64,000 nucleotides of DNA from Dictyophora rubrovolvata. Taxonomy: Eukaryota; Basidiomycota; Agaricomycetes; Phallales; Phallaceae. The notes under the pieces were generated by a model. That model saw nothing but the letters and a program-made list of their open reading frames with translations. It had not been told where the DNA came from and did no database searches. The stretch spans positions 1,922,001-1,986,000 of the forward strand of contig CP114121.1 in NCBI GenBank assembly GCA_029959195.1. Direction: 5' to 3'. Positions 45,518-57,893 of the stretch are shown piece after piece. Both the position numbers and the translations under genes were made by a program. Position 1 is the stretch's first letter, and each line of letters begins with the position of its first letter.

Positions 45518-47617
45518 TCTGTCAGCTGTCCCTAGTCAGTTCTCAACACTTTAAATTATGAATAACATTACACGTACATTTTATACGAAAAACACGCGAC
45601 CTTCTTCTAATTCGGCAATATACCATCATCGAAGAGAATATGCCGCCACAATGAAAGACCGTGACTGCTCGCCATATGGTTTTTGTCAAACGTTCTAAAT
45701 AATCCATCGCCATTTTTGGTCCACGTGTACTCAGTGGAGCTTAAACTTAAATTCTTCTAGAACGAAGAGCTCTTTCATCTAGATAGTCTCTAATCAGACG
45801 CGGACCGGTGGTCATTGGTGGTGGAGGGGGGCTCGAGCAATTTCTTTCGGCAAACCCTTGCCGAAATGCATTGACGTCGAACCAAAGATAATCTCGAAAT
45901 CAATTTGCAACATATATTGAAATACGGGACACGTTCGAACAGCAGCCCTTTCAATTACACATTAAGCCTTAGATCTCGGACATTGTGACGCCTTAAGAGC
46001 ACGATGAGCTTTTGAAGTTTGATCGGAGAACGGCGCACTGAGAATTTGACATTGGCTTTGGCTTGGAAAAGGTTGTTGCCCCTCAAGCCAGAAGTAGCTC
46101 ATCAAAGCCTTTCCGAATGGATCAACGGTCCTATGCTAGCAAACGAGCGCTGTAGTCCTGAGAATAGGATCAACGCGAGTGCCTAGGAGGAATGGCGGAT
46201 AGTTATATCTGTACTCCGATTCAAGTCTGTGCTGGATTTCGTTGAAGGCATATGCAAAATTAGCATGATGATTATATGCATTCCTGATTGATAGAATGAT
46301 GTCGTACGAAATTTTGTCAGATTCCGCCATCTAATATTGGAATTTTATGACTGAAATACCCTGCCTGACTTGACGAAGAAAACCAAGGGTATTGAGGTCT
46401 GGTGTTTAGTCTAACAGGTTGTCTTCGTCAGTGTCAACAGTCGCCGTGCTTCTTGAAATAGCCGGGGCCGATACTACACACGGCACACGAAATTCAAAGC
46501 GAACGGATTGCCAGATAGCTCTATATCTATAATCATGACTAGCAGCACTCCAAGGTCAGTTAGAAAGAGTATGGTATCCACAATTGTCAGATTCTCTCAT
46601 ACTCGAAAATCACCGCCCGCGGCGTTGTCGTTGAGGAAGCCAAGGGGGCTCATTTTACTAGGTGACTAGTGTGACATTTCGGTTGATTAAGATGAACAAT
46701 TTTATGCAAAGAGTATACCGGATTTCACCTGATTTTTCAAAAACATTCTCCGTTTTTCCTAACGATTATTTGGGTCCGACTGTAGCATTATTTGTTTTGT
46801 GAAGCGTTGTTCCGATGGGCGTCGATTTCACAGATCTAGTGATCTACAAAAAGGCATCTTGTGGCTGTCAATTGTACAAACCGAATAATGAAAGGAACAA
46901 TTGGGCTGCGGTGCTAGTCCACTCTTTCAGAGGATAACTGTATGCCATATTCACATCCAGATGAATTTCGATGTAAAAGGTACATACAGACTAGCTCATT
47001 CCATATAGTCCGCTAGCGTATTCGATGCTTCCGATTTTGAAGCCGATAATGAAGAACAATCAGCTGCCACCAAAGTGATATATTCCCAGCACAAAAGAGC
47101 GAGTAGTATTAGATTGGATAGTTGCATCCCGGAACTATATATACCCCGGTGTTCGGACCGAGAGCTTCAAGTATTCTTGAATATCCATCTGCAAAAAGGA
47201 AGACCGTCGCTATTCTTTTGCCCAAGCGTCAGATCGAGTCGTTCTCATCGACTGCCAGTGTGCATAGAGTTACATACACATCACTGTCTTGGATATCACA
47301 ATTGGCTTTAGTTACACCAGCACTGTATTCATTTCGGAATCTCTCGACAATGTCATCTGGGTCCTATTCAAACGATGCATACCCTATCAGCGGATTGGGT
47401 TGAGATTGCAATGGAGACTCGCGCAGGTTGTACTTTCGATGTTCGGGAATGAAAAGGCCTTTGAATTTATTATTTTTAGTGACGTCGGGTTCAAAGAATC
47501 CCACTGTCGGCAATCTCGGGTCGTTCATTACTCAATGTGGATCCAATCTAAAATGATGATTGCGTTCTTTGCTCTGTTTTTCTCATCATCTCTATTCAAC
47601 TTCAAAAAAGAAACGAC
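45518..47617. other. 2.1-kb region without a recognised gene
   Basis: The longest empty stretch in the window. It holds a minus-strand frame at 46330-46136 beginning MAESDKISYDIILSIRNAY, and scattered minus-strand pieces near 47130-47370 (RFRNEYSAGVTKAN). None can be joined into a supported gene. A plus-strand frame at 47122-47403 is likewise unsupported. It may hold decayed gene scraps plus the promoters of GH92 and of the flavin-reductase-like gene. Confidence 0.4.
45845..45866. promoter_or_regulatory. Perfect 9-bp inverted repeat with CGG-N10-CCG core
   Basis: TTTCGGCAA-accc-TTGCCGAAA is a perfect palindrome with a 4-nt centre, about 330 bp upstream of the GH92 start. Its core is CGG-N10-CCG, the spacing recognised by dimeric Zn2Cys6 factors such as yeast Put3. 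It may be a binding site controlling the mannosidase; a short hairpin in RNA is the other reading. Confidence 0.45.
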
Positions 47618-48913
47618 ATGTTGCTGTTGCGTACGCGACCATCGTTCACACTATCACAACTATTGGCATTTCGCACGGGAGTAAGACCAATTAACTGCAA
47701 TAATACTCGAACCTTTTCTGTTTCTGCAACGCCAAGGGACAGTTCATCCGGAGTGCCCAAGACGAAGGATGAAGTTCGAGGTTCTTCATTGCCAGCGAAA
47801 ACGGAACCTTCGAAGCAGCGGCCACCATTTGAATCCGCCTCTCTTTACCGCCTGACTGTACCTCCTAATCCTGACTGGAAGCCTGGAGAAGGGTTCGCTG
47901 CGTCTGCCGGTGCTCAAGAATGGATGCAAGGGGAGGAGGAAGGGTATTTGTCTTTGGACACCGCCGAAATGAGTCCCAAGTATGCGGTTCCTTCTTTCTT
48001 TTCCTTATCTGTCTTCTTATCTTTTTTAAAGAGAATTATACCCGTTAATGATAAGCGGTATCGTTCCAAGGCCAATAGCATTTGTCTCAAGTCTGTCAGC
48101 TGCAGGAGTACCGAATTTGGCTCCCTTTAGGTTAGTGTGAAAATACATGGCGAATTCAAAAATCAGTCTGATTGAAATAGTATCCATGCGCAGCTACTTT
48201 TCAATGGTAATTCAAATCTTTGAACAACTTCTAGACCCTGCACCGCACTAGAATTCCTTAACATGGACTCAGGTTGCTGACACACTATTATTCTACTAAA
48301 TCTCACAGGTCTCTCATAATCCGCCATTAATCAGTATTTCCTTTATTCACCCGAAACACAAAGAAAAGGATACAAGTGAAAATATCAGAGCGACAAAAGA
48401 GTTCACGGTTAATATTATCTCGGAGCCTTTTGTAACGAATGCGAATTATACTTCCATCGACGCCCCCACTGACTTTGATGAGTGGATAGGTAGTGGGTTA
48501 ACTAGGGAACCTAGCGTAAGTCCTTATGTCTTGCTCACGTTTTTTTTTTTTGGTATGCCCCACACCACTTGCTATTAAGACAATTGTTAAACCACCCAGA
48601 GTGAAGGAAAGTGCCTTCAGCATGGAATGCGAAGTGGGTAATATTTCTTTTTTCTTTGATCACAGAAGAAATGTGGTAAAATTAAATTGATTAGCTGTAT
48701 CATCTACATGATCTGTCGCCACCTGGCTCCTCAAGAGTGACTGGGACGCTGATGGTTGGACATGTGAAAATGATACACGTCCGCAACAAAGTGCTAAGCG
48801 AAAAAGGAGTTGTGAAACCCTCGGAATTGCGAGCAGTCTTTCGGATGGGTGGAAAGTTATATGGACGAATTGGGCAATGCTTCGAGCTTCCGACAATACG
48901 CTGGGAGAAGTAA
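47618..48913 (+). CDS. Flavin reductase-like (FMN-binding split barrel) protein
   Basis: Six exons (47618-47979, 48032-48130, 48194-48206, 48309-48515, 48580-48633, 48695-48913) encode 317 residues. The N-terminus MLLLRTRPSFTLSQLLAFR looks mitochondrial. Domain landmarks are MISGIVPRPIAFVSSLSAAG, NLAPFSYFSMVSHNPPLIS, KEFTVNIISEPF, SAFSMECE, LVGHVKMIHV-type sequence and RMGGKLYGRIG. This is the flavin reductase-like domain found in DIM6/NTAB-type oxidoreductases. It binds FMN; the substrate is unknown. Exon 3 is only 13 nt and encodes YFSM. The donor of exon 5 is GTGGGT, chosen because only it keeps the frame into the last exon. Confidence 0.85.
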
Positions 48914-49138
48914 TAATGCCAAAAATAATGATAATGATAATATAATAATGATGGGGAGGGTGGGATTTCGCATTAGAATTTAGAATTAGAATTCCAGTGC
49001 TCATTCAGTGTTTGTTACCCCGCTTATATAAAGTTGCTCTTCTTGTCCCATTTTGACTGAACCACCCACGACGACCGAACACGCGGTTTCCTGCACTCGC
49101 TTGACCCAACAACATTTATTAATACTAATTATATACTA

Positions 49139-52100
49139 ATGCAACCTTCGAACGCTGAAGTGCGTGCTGGAGCCGTTGCCAAACTGAAGCGTGCTACCTC
49201 GCTCCCCCGTATCAAGGGTGGTCGTCGTCCACCTATGCCTCCAGACGATCCAGAAAAGCCTGTAGAGCCTTCAGAGGCCAATGTCTCCCAGGATTCTACC
49301 CTAGTCTCATCCCCCGACACCAACAGCAATGCCGCCGACCTCCCCCACTCTCCTCTGCCGCCACATACATCATCACACTCGACTCCCCCAACTCCCCCAA
49401 CCTCTGCGATTGCCCAGTTACCTCCTCCAACTCAAGACAATGTCGTCGGACATGATCCTCCAGACGAACCAAATAATGATGATCAACCCAATGGTCAATC
49501 CTTTTCGCCTCCTCCAACCCCGACAAAACGTAAAAGACGCTCCAGATCAAGAACCCGTACTCGTTCAAAAGACTTCAAGTCAAAAACACCTCCACCACCC
49601 GAAGAATCGTCTCCTGAAATGAAGCATGGTTTCTTACCCACCGATGATGATATCCCAACTTCATCGACTCTGCCATCGCGTCCATCCCCGCTTCCTTTTG
49701 GGACGCGTTTGCCTCTGCCTTTTACGCCTCCTACTGCCCCGTCGACCCCCGTTCCGTTTGGAATGGGCGTCCCAACCCTTCGAGATATTCAACAAATGGT
49801 CGGTGCAGGCCTCCATCGCTCTCAGAGCGCCCGCACCAATGCCATGATTAAATTAACCGGTGGGTTAGATTCGACCCTACCGACCTTGCCATTATCGAAT
49901 AGTATTTCTCGAAGCAATACAGTAACGGGTACTACGAGTGATAGCGAACAGCGTGCCGCCGCACGTCAACGTATGATGGGCCGTCTGAAGAATCGGGTAG
50001 GGGGCAATGGCAATCAAACGGACGATCTGACGACGTCTGGTGGAGAGGATGGTCCTGCAGCTCCTAAAAAGAAGAGGCACAGATCAAAAAACCCCGTTAA
50101 TATCCCTAATGGAAATACTGTCGTCGACGATCGCGATGATCGAGACGGGTCAATATCTACGACAGACGCAACTAGTCCCGCGGGTGCATCACCCGATATC
50201 TTTGCTGGGCTCTCGCCTAGGCATTTAACCCCTATTCCCCAAATATCCCCAGATATCCTTCCTTTCATTCCGTTTCTATCCTATCAATTGCAACAGCAGC
50301 AGCAATTATTACAGTCGCAGCTATCTGCCCGACCGCCTCCGTCGCCACCTCCTGAGACAGAAGAACCCCATCCCCTACAACAACCGACACCGCCTTTTAA
50401 TAACCTCCAACAATGGACGTTTCAATTGGATTCTCCCCCTCCCCCTCGAAGAAAGCACGATGACGTAGTGATAGAAGAAGATGATCCATCTGTAGGATCT
50501 GACGGACCTCGATCTCCTAGTCCGCTTCCTCACACTTCGCTGCGGGATGACGATGTTCATACCAATGGCACTGATGCTCGTTTACCTCATGCCTCCGATG
50601 CCCCTTCCATTGTCTCGGCTTTATCTGGGCAAGACGTGCCTATCATCATGTCTGCAGACTTGGTTCCTTTGCCCTATAAACAGGACTTCCCCAAAAGCCC
50701 GTTTACTACCCCCATTAAAGAACAACAAACTCGTGAAGAGGAGGAGGAAGAGGAAATAGTTGTGTGGCAGGATAATTATGTTAATGGCAACCGTAGCAAT
50801 GAACGGACCAACGTTAATGTCGATTCAACTCCCACTGTTGATGCATGTACGTGATGTTGTTTTTTGTTTCGTGATGTGCTGCGTTTATATTCAAACATTT
50901 TTTTTCTAAACAGCTACTAATGAATCATTGCCGCTTCCCGACACCTCTTCCGAGACGCGTCCGGAACAACTTGGTGTACCTGCGACTACCGAAGATGACG
51001 ACTTTCCACCCTCTACTGCTTCACGCCAATTGGCATCTTCACCTCAAGATCTCCAAGATCCTCGAACGACTTCGCCATCTCCGGTTGGACGAGATTTATA
51101 TCCATCTGCACCTTCCCCTTCCTCTGCTGTAGCTCTGTCACAGTCGACAAATACAAGAGAATCCGCCTCGTCAATTGAGCCAATTAGAGTCCCGGGTAAT
51201 TTCTCGAATACGACAGGCGTATTCAAGCGCGAGTCATATACAGACGTTGGAACGGATTACGAAGACGTCCACACGGACAAAGAGACCTCGAAAGAGAAGA
51301 TGGGCTGGGCATCTAAGTTGAAGAAAACTTTTGTTGAACGGAGTGGATCCATTACTGGACGTCGGTCAAGAGCGAACAGTACAACGAAAAGAGAGAGCGC
51401 CACTAGTGGAACGAGTAAAGTTGAAGTACTCAAATACGATCACTCGTCGTCTACCGCCCCGCCGTCGGCTTGGGGTTCTCCAACACTTCCGTATTCTCAA
51501 TTGACGGAATCTTCCCGTGCACAACCTCCGGGTCAGATCAATGTGCTAGCGTCATCGTCGATGCATTCGTTTATACCAGTTTCGCCTCATCATGGTGGGC
51601 AGTCACCTATCCCTACTGTATCTCCAGCGGAATTGTCGAAATATGGAGCAAATGATAAGCTTGCTCCGTTTCCTGGATTGTTCAAACTCGACGATGAACG
51701 GAGAAGGCAACAAATTCGCATACGACGTATGTCTATGTCGTCGCCGAATTTGCCTGGTGATATCGCAGCAGTACTCTCTAGCGACACGACTTCGCATACC
51801 GATAATGAGGTGGAAGTTGAAAAGCGGGAAAGGAAGTTGTCACATCAGTACTCAGATACTGGGCTTCTGCACAAGTTCCGAAACAATGATAACGAACTAT
51901 TAAGTCCCACTACGCCTTCCACGCCAAATACCGCGCCTTTAAATGGTACCAGCAGCAAGTCGAGCGCTTCGGGTTCCTCGTGGCTTCCTATGTCGCGGAA
52001 TGACTTGCGCAAATGGTATCGGGCGAATAAGATCAATAACACCAGTACCGCACCGTCACCCAAGATCACCACAGCCAGTATATCCTCTCCGATTATACCT

Positions 52101-54145
52101 AACGACAAGCTCGAGTTACCCACTAGTCGACCCGCTTCGCGACAACAAAGGCTTGCTGATATTTTTCATCACAGGCGGAATAACGGTAGTGCGACCGACC
52201 TCGAGGACATGAGCAACCCGTCGACGACCCCTAAGAGTCGTGTCAAGATGAGGTTGGATAGCACCGATATCGCCGCCGATTTGAGTCACGATTCATATGT
52301 TGGTCATCAATCTTCTCCGTCTTCAAGCTCGACTGCAGTAAGGTTGAGGGGTCAACAGCAGCAAATCCCTTCGACGGATACTTATTTTAAACGGGATAAT
52401 GAGACGAATGGGGACGGCATCGCACCCGCATCCACTTCGTTCTCGCGACCTGCTTTGTCTATTATCCCCGGGGAACCTATTCCTTCTGATCGTTCATGGA
52501 CACCTTCCGCTTGTCAAACGGACAGCAGTCTTTCGTATAAACCTTCGGAATCCCCTGAAACGCTTATCCATCCTCCGGAGCGCTCGTCAGTCTTATTGCA
52601 GCGGCTAGAGTCACTTCTGTCGCGCGAACCTAACCTGCAACCGATATGGTCCTTCCTTGATGACCCACCCCGCAAATTGATCATGTCTTCTTCCGTGACA
52701 CAGATTGTCGACTCGGATACTATCCGGGAGCGTTTTCTCTTCCTGTTCAACGATATCCTTGTTGTTGCCAAGCCTTTGGAGCCGACCGTTATGGCTATGG
52801 ACAGGTCATTTGTCGTGAAGAATATCATCGATTTGAACACCGTGCAAGTCATTCCTAACAGACGACTGTCTTCCATCGGCATGCGGCATCCATTTGTGCA
52901 ACAGTTTGTACGCGATTTCAATGAGAATCCGGATTTGGCCGTCGCAAACTTGCTGCAAAGTACTGGGTTGGAGGACGATCAGGTTGCTCTTGGGAGACTC
53001 CTGTTTAATACTCTTGAGTTAGACAGGTCCAGACTCGGTGCGTATCTGGCAAAGAAGGCGAAAAGGATCGTTCTCCGCACGTATATCGATTGTTTCGGTT
53101 TGGCTGGTATACGCATTGACCAGGCCTTGCGAGCCTTCGCGATTACGTTGCGATTTCCTTCTGACCTCCCTGAGCAGGGTCTAGAACACGTCCTTAGCAT
53201 GTTTGCAAGCCGGTGGTTCGACGCGAATGCGAAGTTGGTGTCTTATGGCAAAGATATCGCGATGAAGCTCGTTCGTATATTGGTCCACCTAGACAATCAA
53301 CTGCAGAAGTCCATGAGAGTCCCCCATCAGAATGGTTATCGTGACTTCAATGCAGAGTGGGAGACAATGGTCCGCGCGGTTGACCCCAGGGGTTTATTAC
53401 CTGATGAGCTCATTCAAGACATGTACTACTCCCTATGGAATAACCCTATTCATTGGGCAGCTGATTCGGCGCACCGAGACCAGAACATCACTTTCAAACG
53501 AGCACCCCCGAATCACCTCGTGTATCGCATTCAATCCGATCCGATAACGATTCGTATCCAGCGACCAGATCCCCATCTCCGAATCCAACTGCTGAGCCAA
53601 GACGGACTCGTGTTCGACCCTCCGGAACTTAATTTCTCTAGGTCGACTGAAGCTGCTTTTCGAGTTACAGGGTCAAGTCTTGGTCCGAAGTCGATTATAT
53701 TTTCGTTGCTCGGTTTACACGCCCCTTTCTATCAGGGTCTTCCTTACAGCAAATCAATCGTAGTAGAACGGTCTTTCATGCGAAATACGTTCCAAATTGG
53801 ATTCAAAGACCCCGATGGCTCGAAACGACGGTACATGTTCTCTACGGAAGATGCGGTGGTGTGCAATCAATATATGATGAACGTCCAACCACCGCGATAC
53901 ACGCCACTCAGACAGTCCGATGATGATCTTGGCTATGGGATGGCTGAAGCTCAGAAGGCTGCGAAAGCTTTGTCCCTAAGAGTTTTGCGGGAAGCCTTAT
54001 CCTCAAAAATTAGCGGACATAACTTAATCTTGATATGCAAGCAAAATTCGCTGGTAGCTTCCATCCTACCGAGTGTAACATCGGTGAGTTTCTTGCATTG
54101 ATATCTGGAGATATCGTACGATTGAACTCATAGTTGCCTCTCTAA
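49139..54145 (+). CDS. Sec7-domain Arf guanine nucleotide exchange factor
   Basis: Three exons (49139-50846, 50914-54083, 54134-54145) encode 1629 residues. The last exon is 12 nt (Leu-Pro-Leu-stop). The first ~1100 residues are low-complexity Ser/Pro/Thr-rich sequence with KRKRRSRSRTRTRS. Near residues 1155-1230 a PH-like strand set reads RKLIMSSSVTQIVDSDTIRE and RFLFLFNDILVVAKPL. The Sec7 domain follows at about 1250-1420 with IDQALRAFAITLRFPSDLPE and MFASRWFDAN, in place of the usual ALR.FL..FRLPGEAQ and F..RY...N. A beta-rich domain comes next (about 1450-1580). Sec7 proteins load GTP on Arf; this one is most like the yeast Syt1/Yel1-type group. The PH-like part preceding Sec7 is unusual. 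Confidence 0.82.
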
Positions 54146-54657
54146 GACATCGTGAACATGGATCACGAAAAATGCCCTTTATGACGTCCTATCCCCTTTA
54201 TTCATTGTCGTTGATGCTGTATGTTATGAATCCTTTTCCGTCGACTCGCATTCATTTTCATCTCAATTCCTCTTAGCTCTTTGTTTGTATCTTAGAAATC
54301 TATCATTCATCCTCCTTGCAATGCCATTTCTTCTTCGTTATCCCACCATCAGTTACCTTTATCAATTTTTTCCGATTCCCTTTCTTTGTCCTAACAGTGT
54401 CATTTGTATCTAGTTTCTCATTTCAGTCTATGGTTTTGATTTCTTTTAGTTGTCTTTGGGAAATCACATTGACAACGCTTAGTTTAGGTGTTCATGTGCT
54501 TCTTAGGGAATAATTTATACCACTTAATAGGCTAATGTCACTGTATATTGTCCTTTCCGAATATACCACATCTCAGTTTGCATAAAGATGCCAAAAGAAT
54601 GTTTGTGCTGTGTGTATTATCTGAGTGAGGAAAAGCAAAATGGAGGTGGCTTCACTC
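54146..54657. other. Convergent 3' spacer
   Basis: Pyrimidine-rich 3' flank of the Sec7 gene (many TTTC and CTTT runs near 54230-54450), then the 3' flank of the BTB gene. No gene was seen. Confidence 0.45.
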
Positions 54658-56840
54658 TTATGCTCGTTTAGCTCGGGTTACAGTCTCCGGGTTGAGAGAG
54701 CAATATAAGAAGTGACGTCGCGGACCTGTTGCTGCGCCGGGAACCCTTGGTGTCGTATCTGTACCACTACCACGAACGCCTAGACTGAACATTCGGTCAA
54801 ACACTGTGAATAACTTGTTAATTTATGTAAAGATATAAGTACGAAAATACCATACGTGTAGCAATGAACGCCTTAGCCGTTGTTTGACATGCCAGATGGG
54901 TCAGTGAAAGCGGGGGGTTGACGCCTTCGAGGGTGCGAAGGAAACGGTAGACCATGCTTGGTTGACATGGACCTACGTTGCAGAAATATTGAATTCATGA
55001 AGAGGGAACAAAGCATCCGCAAAAAAAAACCCACCAAACCGAAATACGGCATGATACGCCTGTTTCCACTTTTCATCCAGGAGCCGAGCACATGTAGGAG
55101 GATCGGGACACGTGGAGCACTGCGAAAAAAAAAATTATGGGGTTATCGATAAGAAAATACGAGGGTGTACATTTGAAAACAACGCACACATTGATATTCT
55201 TTGGCAATATTTGTGAGGCCAAGTTTGAGAACTCTTTCTAAAAACCAATTTCGTCTGCGTAATTGATTCATACATGAGGAATGATTAATGAGGGGAATAA
55301 AATTAAATACCTCTTTTCAAGTTTCAACAAACTCTCCTGTGATAAGGTCTGAATTTCTGAATCCGACCTGAAATCACCTTTCAGTTGACCCGATATTGAT
55401 GGATATTTTTATTCTTACCAGCCACCGGGATTATCTAAAACAAATCGACTGCTTTCCCTATATAGTTCTTCTTCATCGAATAGTTCAGCGATACGCATTG
55501 CTTTGATGGGCCTTCCAGCAGCGTGCGTGAGCAGGAAATCTAGACATGCTTTTTGTAATGACGGGACCACCAGCTTATGTGAAATATTCATTCTGAACGA
55601 AGAAGTCGGTCGGGTTTAGCACCACCCTTGCATGGATCGAAAAATTAACATACAGGCCTTCAACATTATTCCTTTCACCAGCACTGTAAGAAACGGGCAA
55701 ATTCAGAAGATGTAGAAATTACCATGTGATAGTGCAGTCTAAACTATAGCTCGTTGAAAACCGTGTAAATTCGGGGGAACAATATATATATATAACTCAC
55801 TGAGGATATATAAATTTTAGGAAATCGTGGAACGTGCTTGCCTTGACAAGAGTGTCAACAAAGTCAGAAAGACAGAAGGCAATAACTCATACCTTCTCTT
55901 CTTTCAATACAATAATACCTTCAGGAACCCTGGAATTTCGGGAACGATGAGCCTTCCCAGATTGAAGCAGTGTTTTGTCTTTGACAGTCGTTTCTTTCTC
56001 CTTCTCCTTTTCTTTGCCTTTGTGTTTGGAACCTTGTCCTTGAAGTTTATCCAAGCTTCCATCTCGCGCACGTTTCTTTTTCGCTTCGTCGTCGCCAATA
56101 AGAGTGCTTTCACCAGCAGTACTTGTAGGACTGGCTTTGCCGTCCGATGTTTCGTCAATATCGTCCAAATCGTCGAAGTCACTGATATCGGAGTCAGGGG
56201 CGGGTGCAAAAGTTATACCTTCGAGGGGATCTGAGTTACTCCTATCTGTATGATCTGAGAATACACGTGGTTGGGAGATGGTAAGCACGGAAGACATTGA
56301 AAGGGGACGTCCAGTCTCGGACCAACTACGAAGACGCATAAGTTGGAAATGGTTTTTTAAGAGGAACAATAGACGTACTCTCCGCCCAACGCAGCTTCGA
56401 AAAATGGGGAGGCAAAAAGTAAAACATCCTTATGAGCCCTAAGCAAAAATGAGCCCTTTGTTGGCATCCGGTTATTTCAAGAGGTTTGGGCTTACCAGAA
56501 CGACGTGTTTTCTACAATTATTTTCACATTACCAGGCCATTTCGCACGTTTTGTAAAAGTTTCATCGATAGCTACATCCTCCAATTCTTCTGATGAGGCG
56601 AATTCGAGGTCGGAAATTTCGGCGGAATTTGTCTCCTCGATGTGCCACGGGGGTGAACCAGATGATCTGAAGATGCCAGAGGCAGGTGCGGTCTCCACCT
56701 CAGGAGAGGAAATCCTATTAAACGATAAGATTAGAATATGGGAAATGAATATTCTTTCTTCAAATTACTCACGAAGATGACTGAGAGTGATTGGGAGAAC
56801 GCGAATTTCTGGCGATAAGTATATGAGACGGATTGGTCAT
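54658..56840 (-). CDS. BTB/POZ domain protein
   Basis: About a dozen exons on the minus strand, from MTNPSHILIARNSRS at 56840 to the stop at 54658. A Ser-rich leader is followed by a split BTB domain: KWPGNVKIIVENTSF, AHKDVLLFASPFFEAALGG, WSETGRPLSMSSVLTISQP. A ~110-residue acidic and Lys-rich insert then precedes EGIIVLKEEK and ASTFHDFLKFIYPHLDCTIT. A BACK-like helical part has NISHKLVVPSLQKACLDFL and RIAELFDEEELYRESSRFV, then KLEKRRNWFLERVLKLGL and CPDPPTCARLLDEKW. Such proteins are widespread in basidiomycetes and may act as cullin-3 adaptors; the partner is unknown. The insert inside the BTB fold is a family trait. Head-to-head with MIA40 over 198 bp. Confidence 0.85.
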
Positions 56841-57038
56841 TGAAAGGCTCTATAATACGTTCGTATCTTGATATCAATAGTCTCTGAGTTGTTTGTTTTC
56901 TTGCTAATCACAGCCACCGACAGGTGCGGTCGTGGCTTGCAGCAGCCACGACGGCAGACGTGACGGAACGGCGGCCCTGCCGAAAGTCTCAGCAAAACGT
57001 AATATGATCGCCTAGCCGAAAAAAAAATTACTTGGAGT
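56841..57038. promoter_or_regulatory. 198-bp bidirectional promoter of BTB gene and MIA40
   Basis: Diverging start codons share this GC-richer stretch. It contains GTGCGGTCGTGGCTGC and CGACGGCAGACG-type repeats, but no site I can assign. Confidence 0.4.
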
Positions 57039-57893
57039 ATGTCGCGACAGATTCTACGCTCTCTACCTCTGCATCGACCCCCATACTTAAATCGAGCGTA
57101 TTCGACATATAGGGCATCAGCGACGCGTAATGTGCGACTACCAACAATTTTTGGCGCTGTCTTGGCAGTTGCAGGCCTTGTGGGATGGCGACTGACGAGT
57201 AGCCAAAGGATTGCGTTAGATGCTCAACAAAGTACGCATTTCATCAAATTTGTATATAAGAACCTTTCAAAGCTTATATGTTAGTCAGGACCATCACATA
57301 CCTCAACGCAACTATCTGCCCATATAGACGAAAAGAAAGGCACTGCTCAACTTAGAACGTCAGCCGGCACTACTGAGGAGATGAGCTCGGATTCACAGCC
57401 ACAAGGAACATCTCAACTTCGCCAGGCTTCTTCGGAACAGCCTCCCCAATTAGAAGAAGAAGAGTCTGGGGAAGCAGGAGCGTTTAATCCAGAAACTGGA
57501 GAGATAAATTGGGATTGTCCTTGTTTGGGCGGTATGGCTCACGGTCCATGTGGTCTCCAATTTCGTGAAGCTTTTTCTTGCTTTGTATTCTCTGAACAAG
57601 AGCCCAAAGGGATTGATTGTATTGATAAATTCCGTCTGATGCAAGAGTGCTTCAGAGAGCATCCCGATGTGTATGGAGAAGGTATGTTTTTTCTGGTTTC
57701 TAACTCATAGGAATCACCAGTGAAATACCTACAATTAGAACTTGCCGGCGACGACGAAGCGGATGAGCCTCCCGATTCACAATCCCCTCCAGAGCCGTCC
57801 GTTGCTCCACCTACCTCTTCCCCAACAGAAACAAATATATCCGAATTGCAGTCTCAGTCTACCTCCGAAAACCGGTCGTCATTTGCTCAATAA
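57039..57893 (+). CDS. MIA40: Mitochondrial intermembrane space import receptor/oxidase Mia40
   Basis: Three exons (57039-57231, 57299-57682, 57739-57893) encode 243 residues. The basic presequence [19 protein letters not shown] is followed by one membrane anchor (about 33-52), so the protein is held in the inner membrane. The core carries the redox CPC motif ([15 protein letters not shown]) and two CX9C pairs, [11 protein letters not shown] and [11 protein letters not shown]. These are the defining Mia40 features. The tail is acidic and Pro/Ser-rich. Mia40 oxidises cysteine-rich proteins entering the intermembrane space and is re-oxidised by Erv1. The Mix17-like protein at 32824 is of the substrate class. 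Confidence 0.96.

Noticed and set aside
47122-47403. Plus-strand frame starting MHPGTIYTPVFGP
   Set aside because: It lacks a supported start, introns and a recognisable domain; overlapping frames on the other strand look equally coding, so neither is convincing.
54230-54500. Pyrimidine-rich tract after the Sec7 gene as a regulatory element
   Set aside because: Such tracts are common in basidiomycete 3' and 5' flanks; nothing distinguishes this one.
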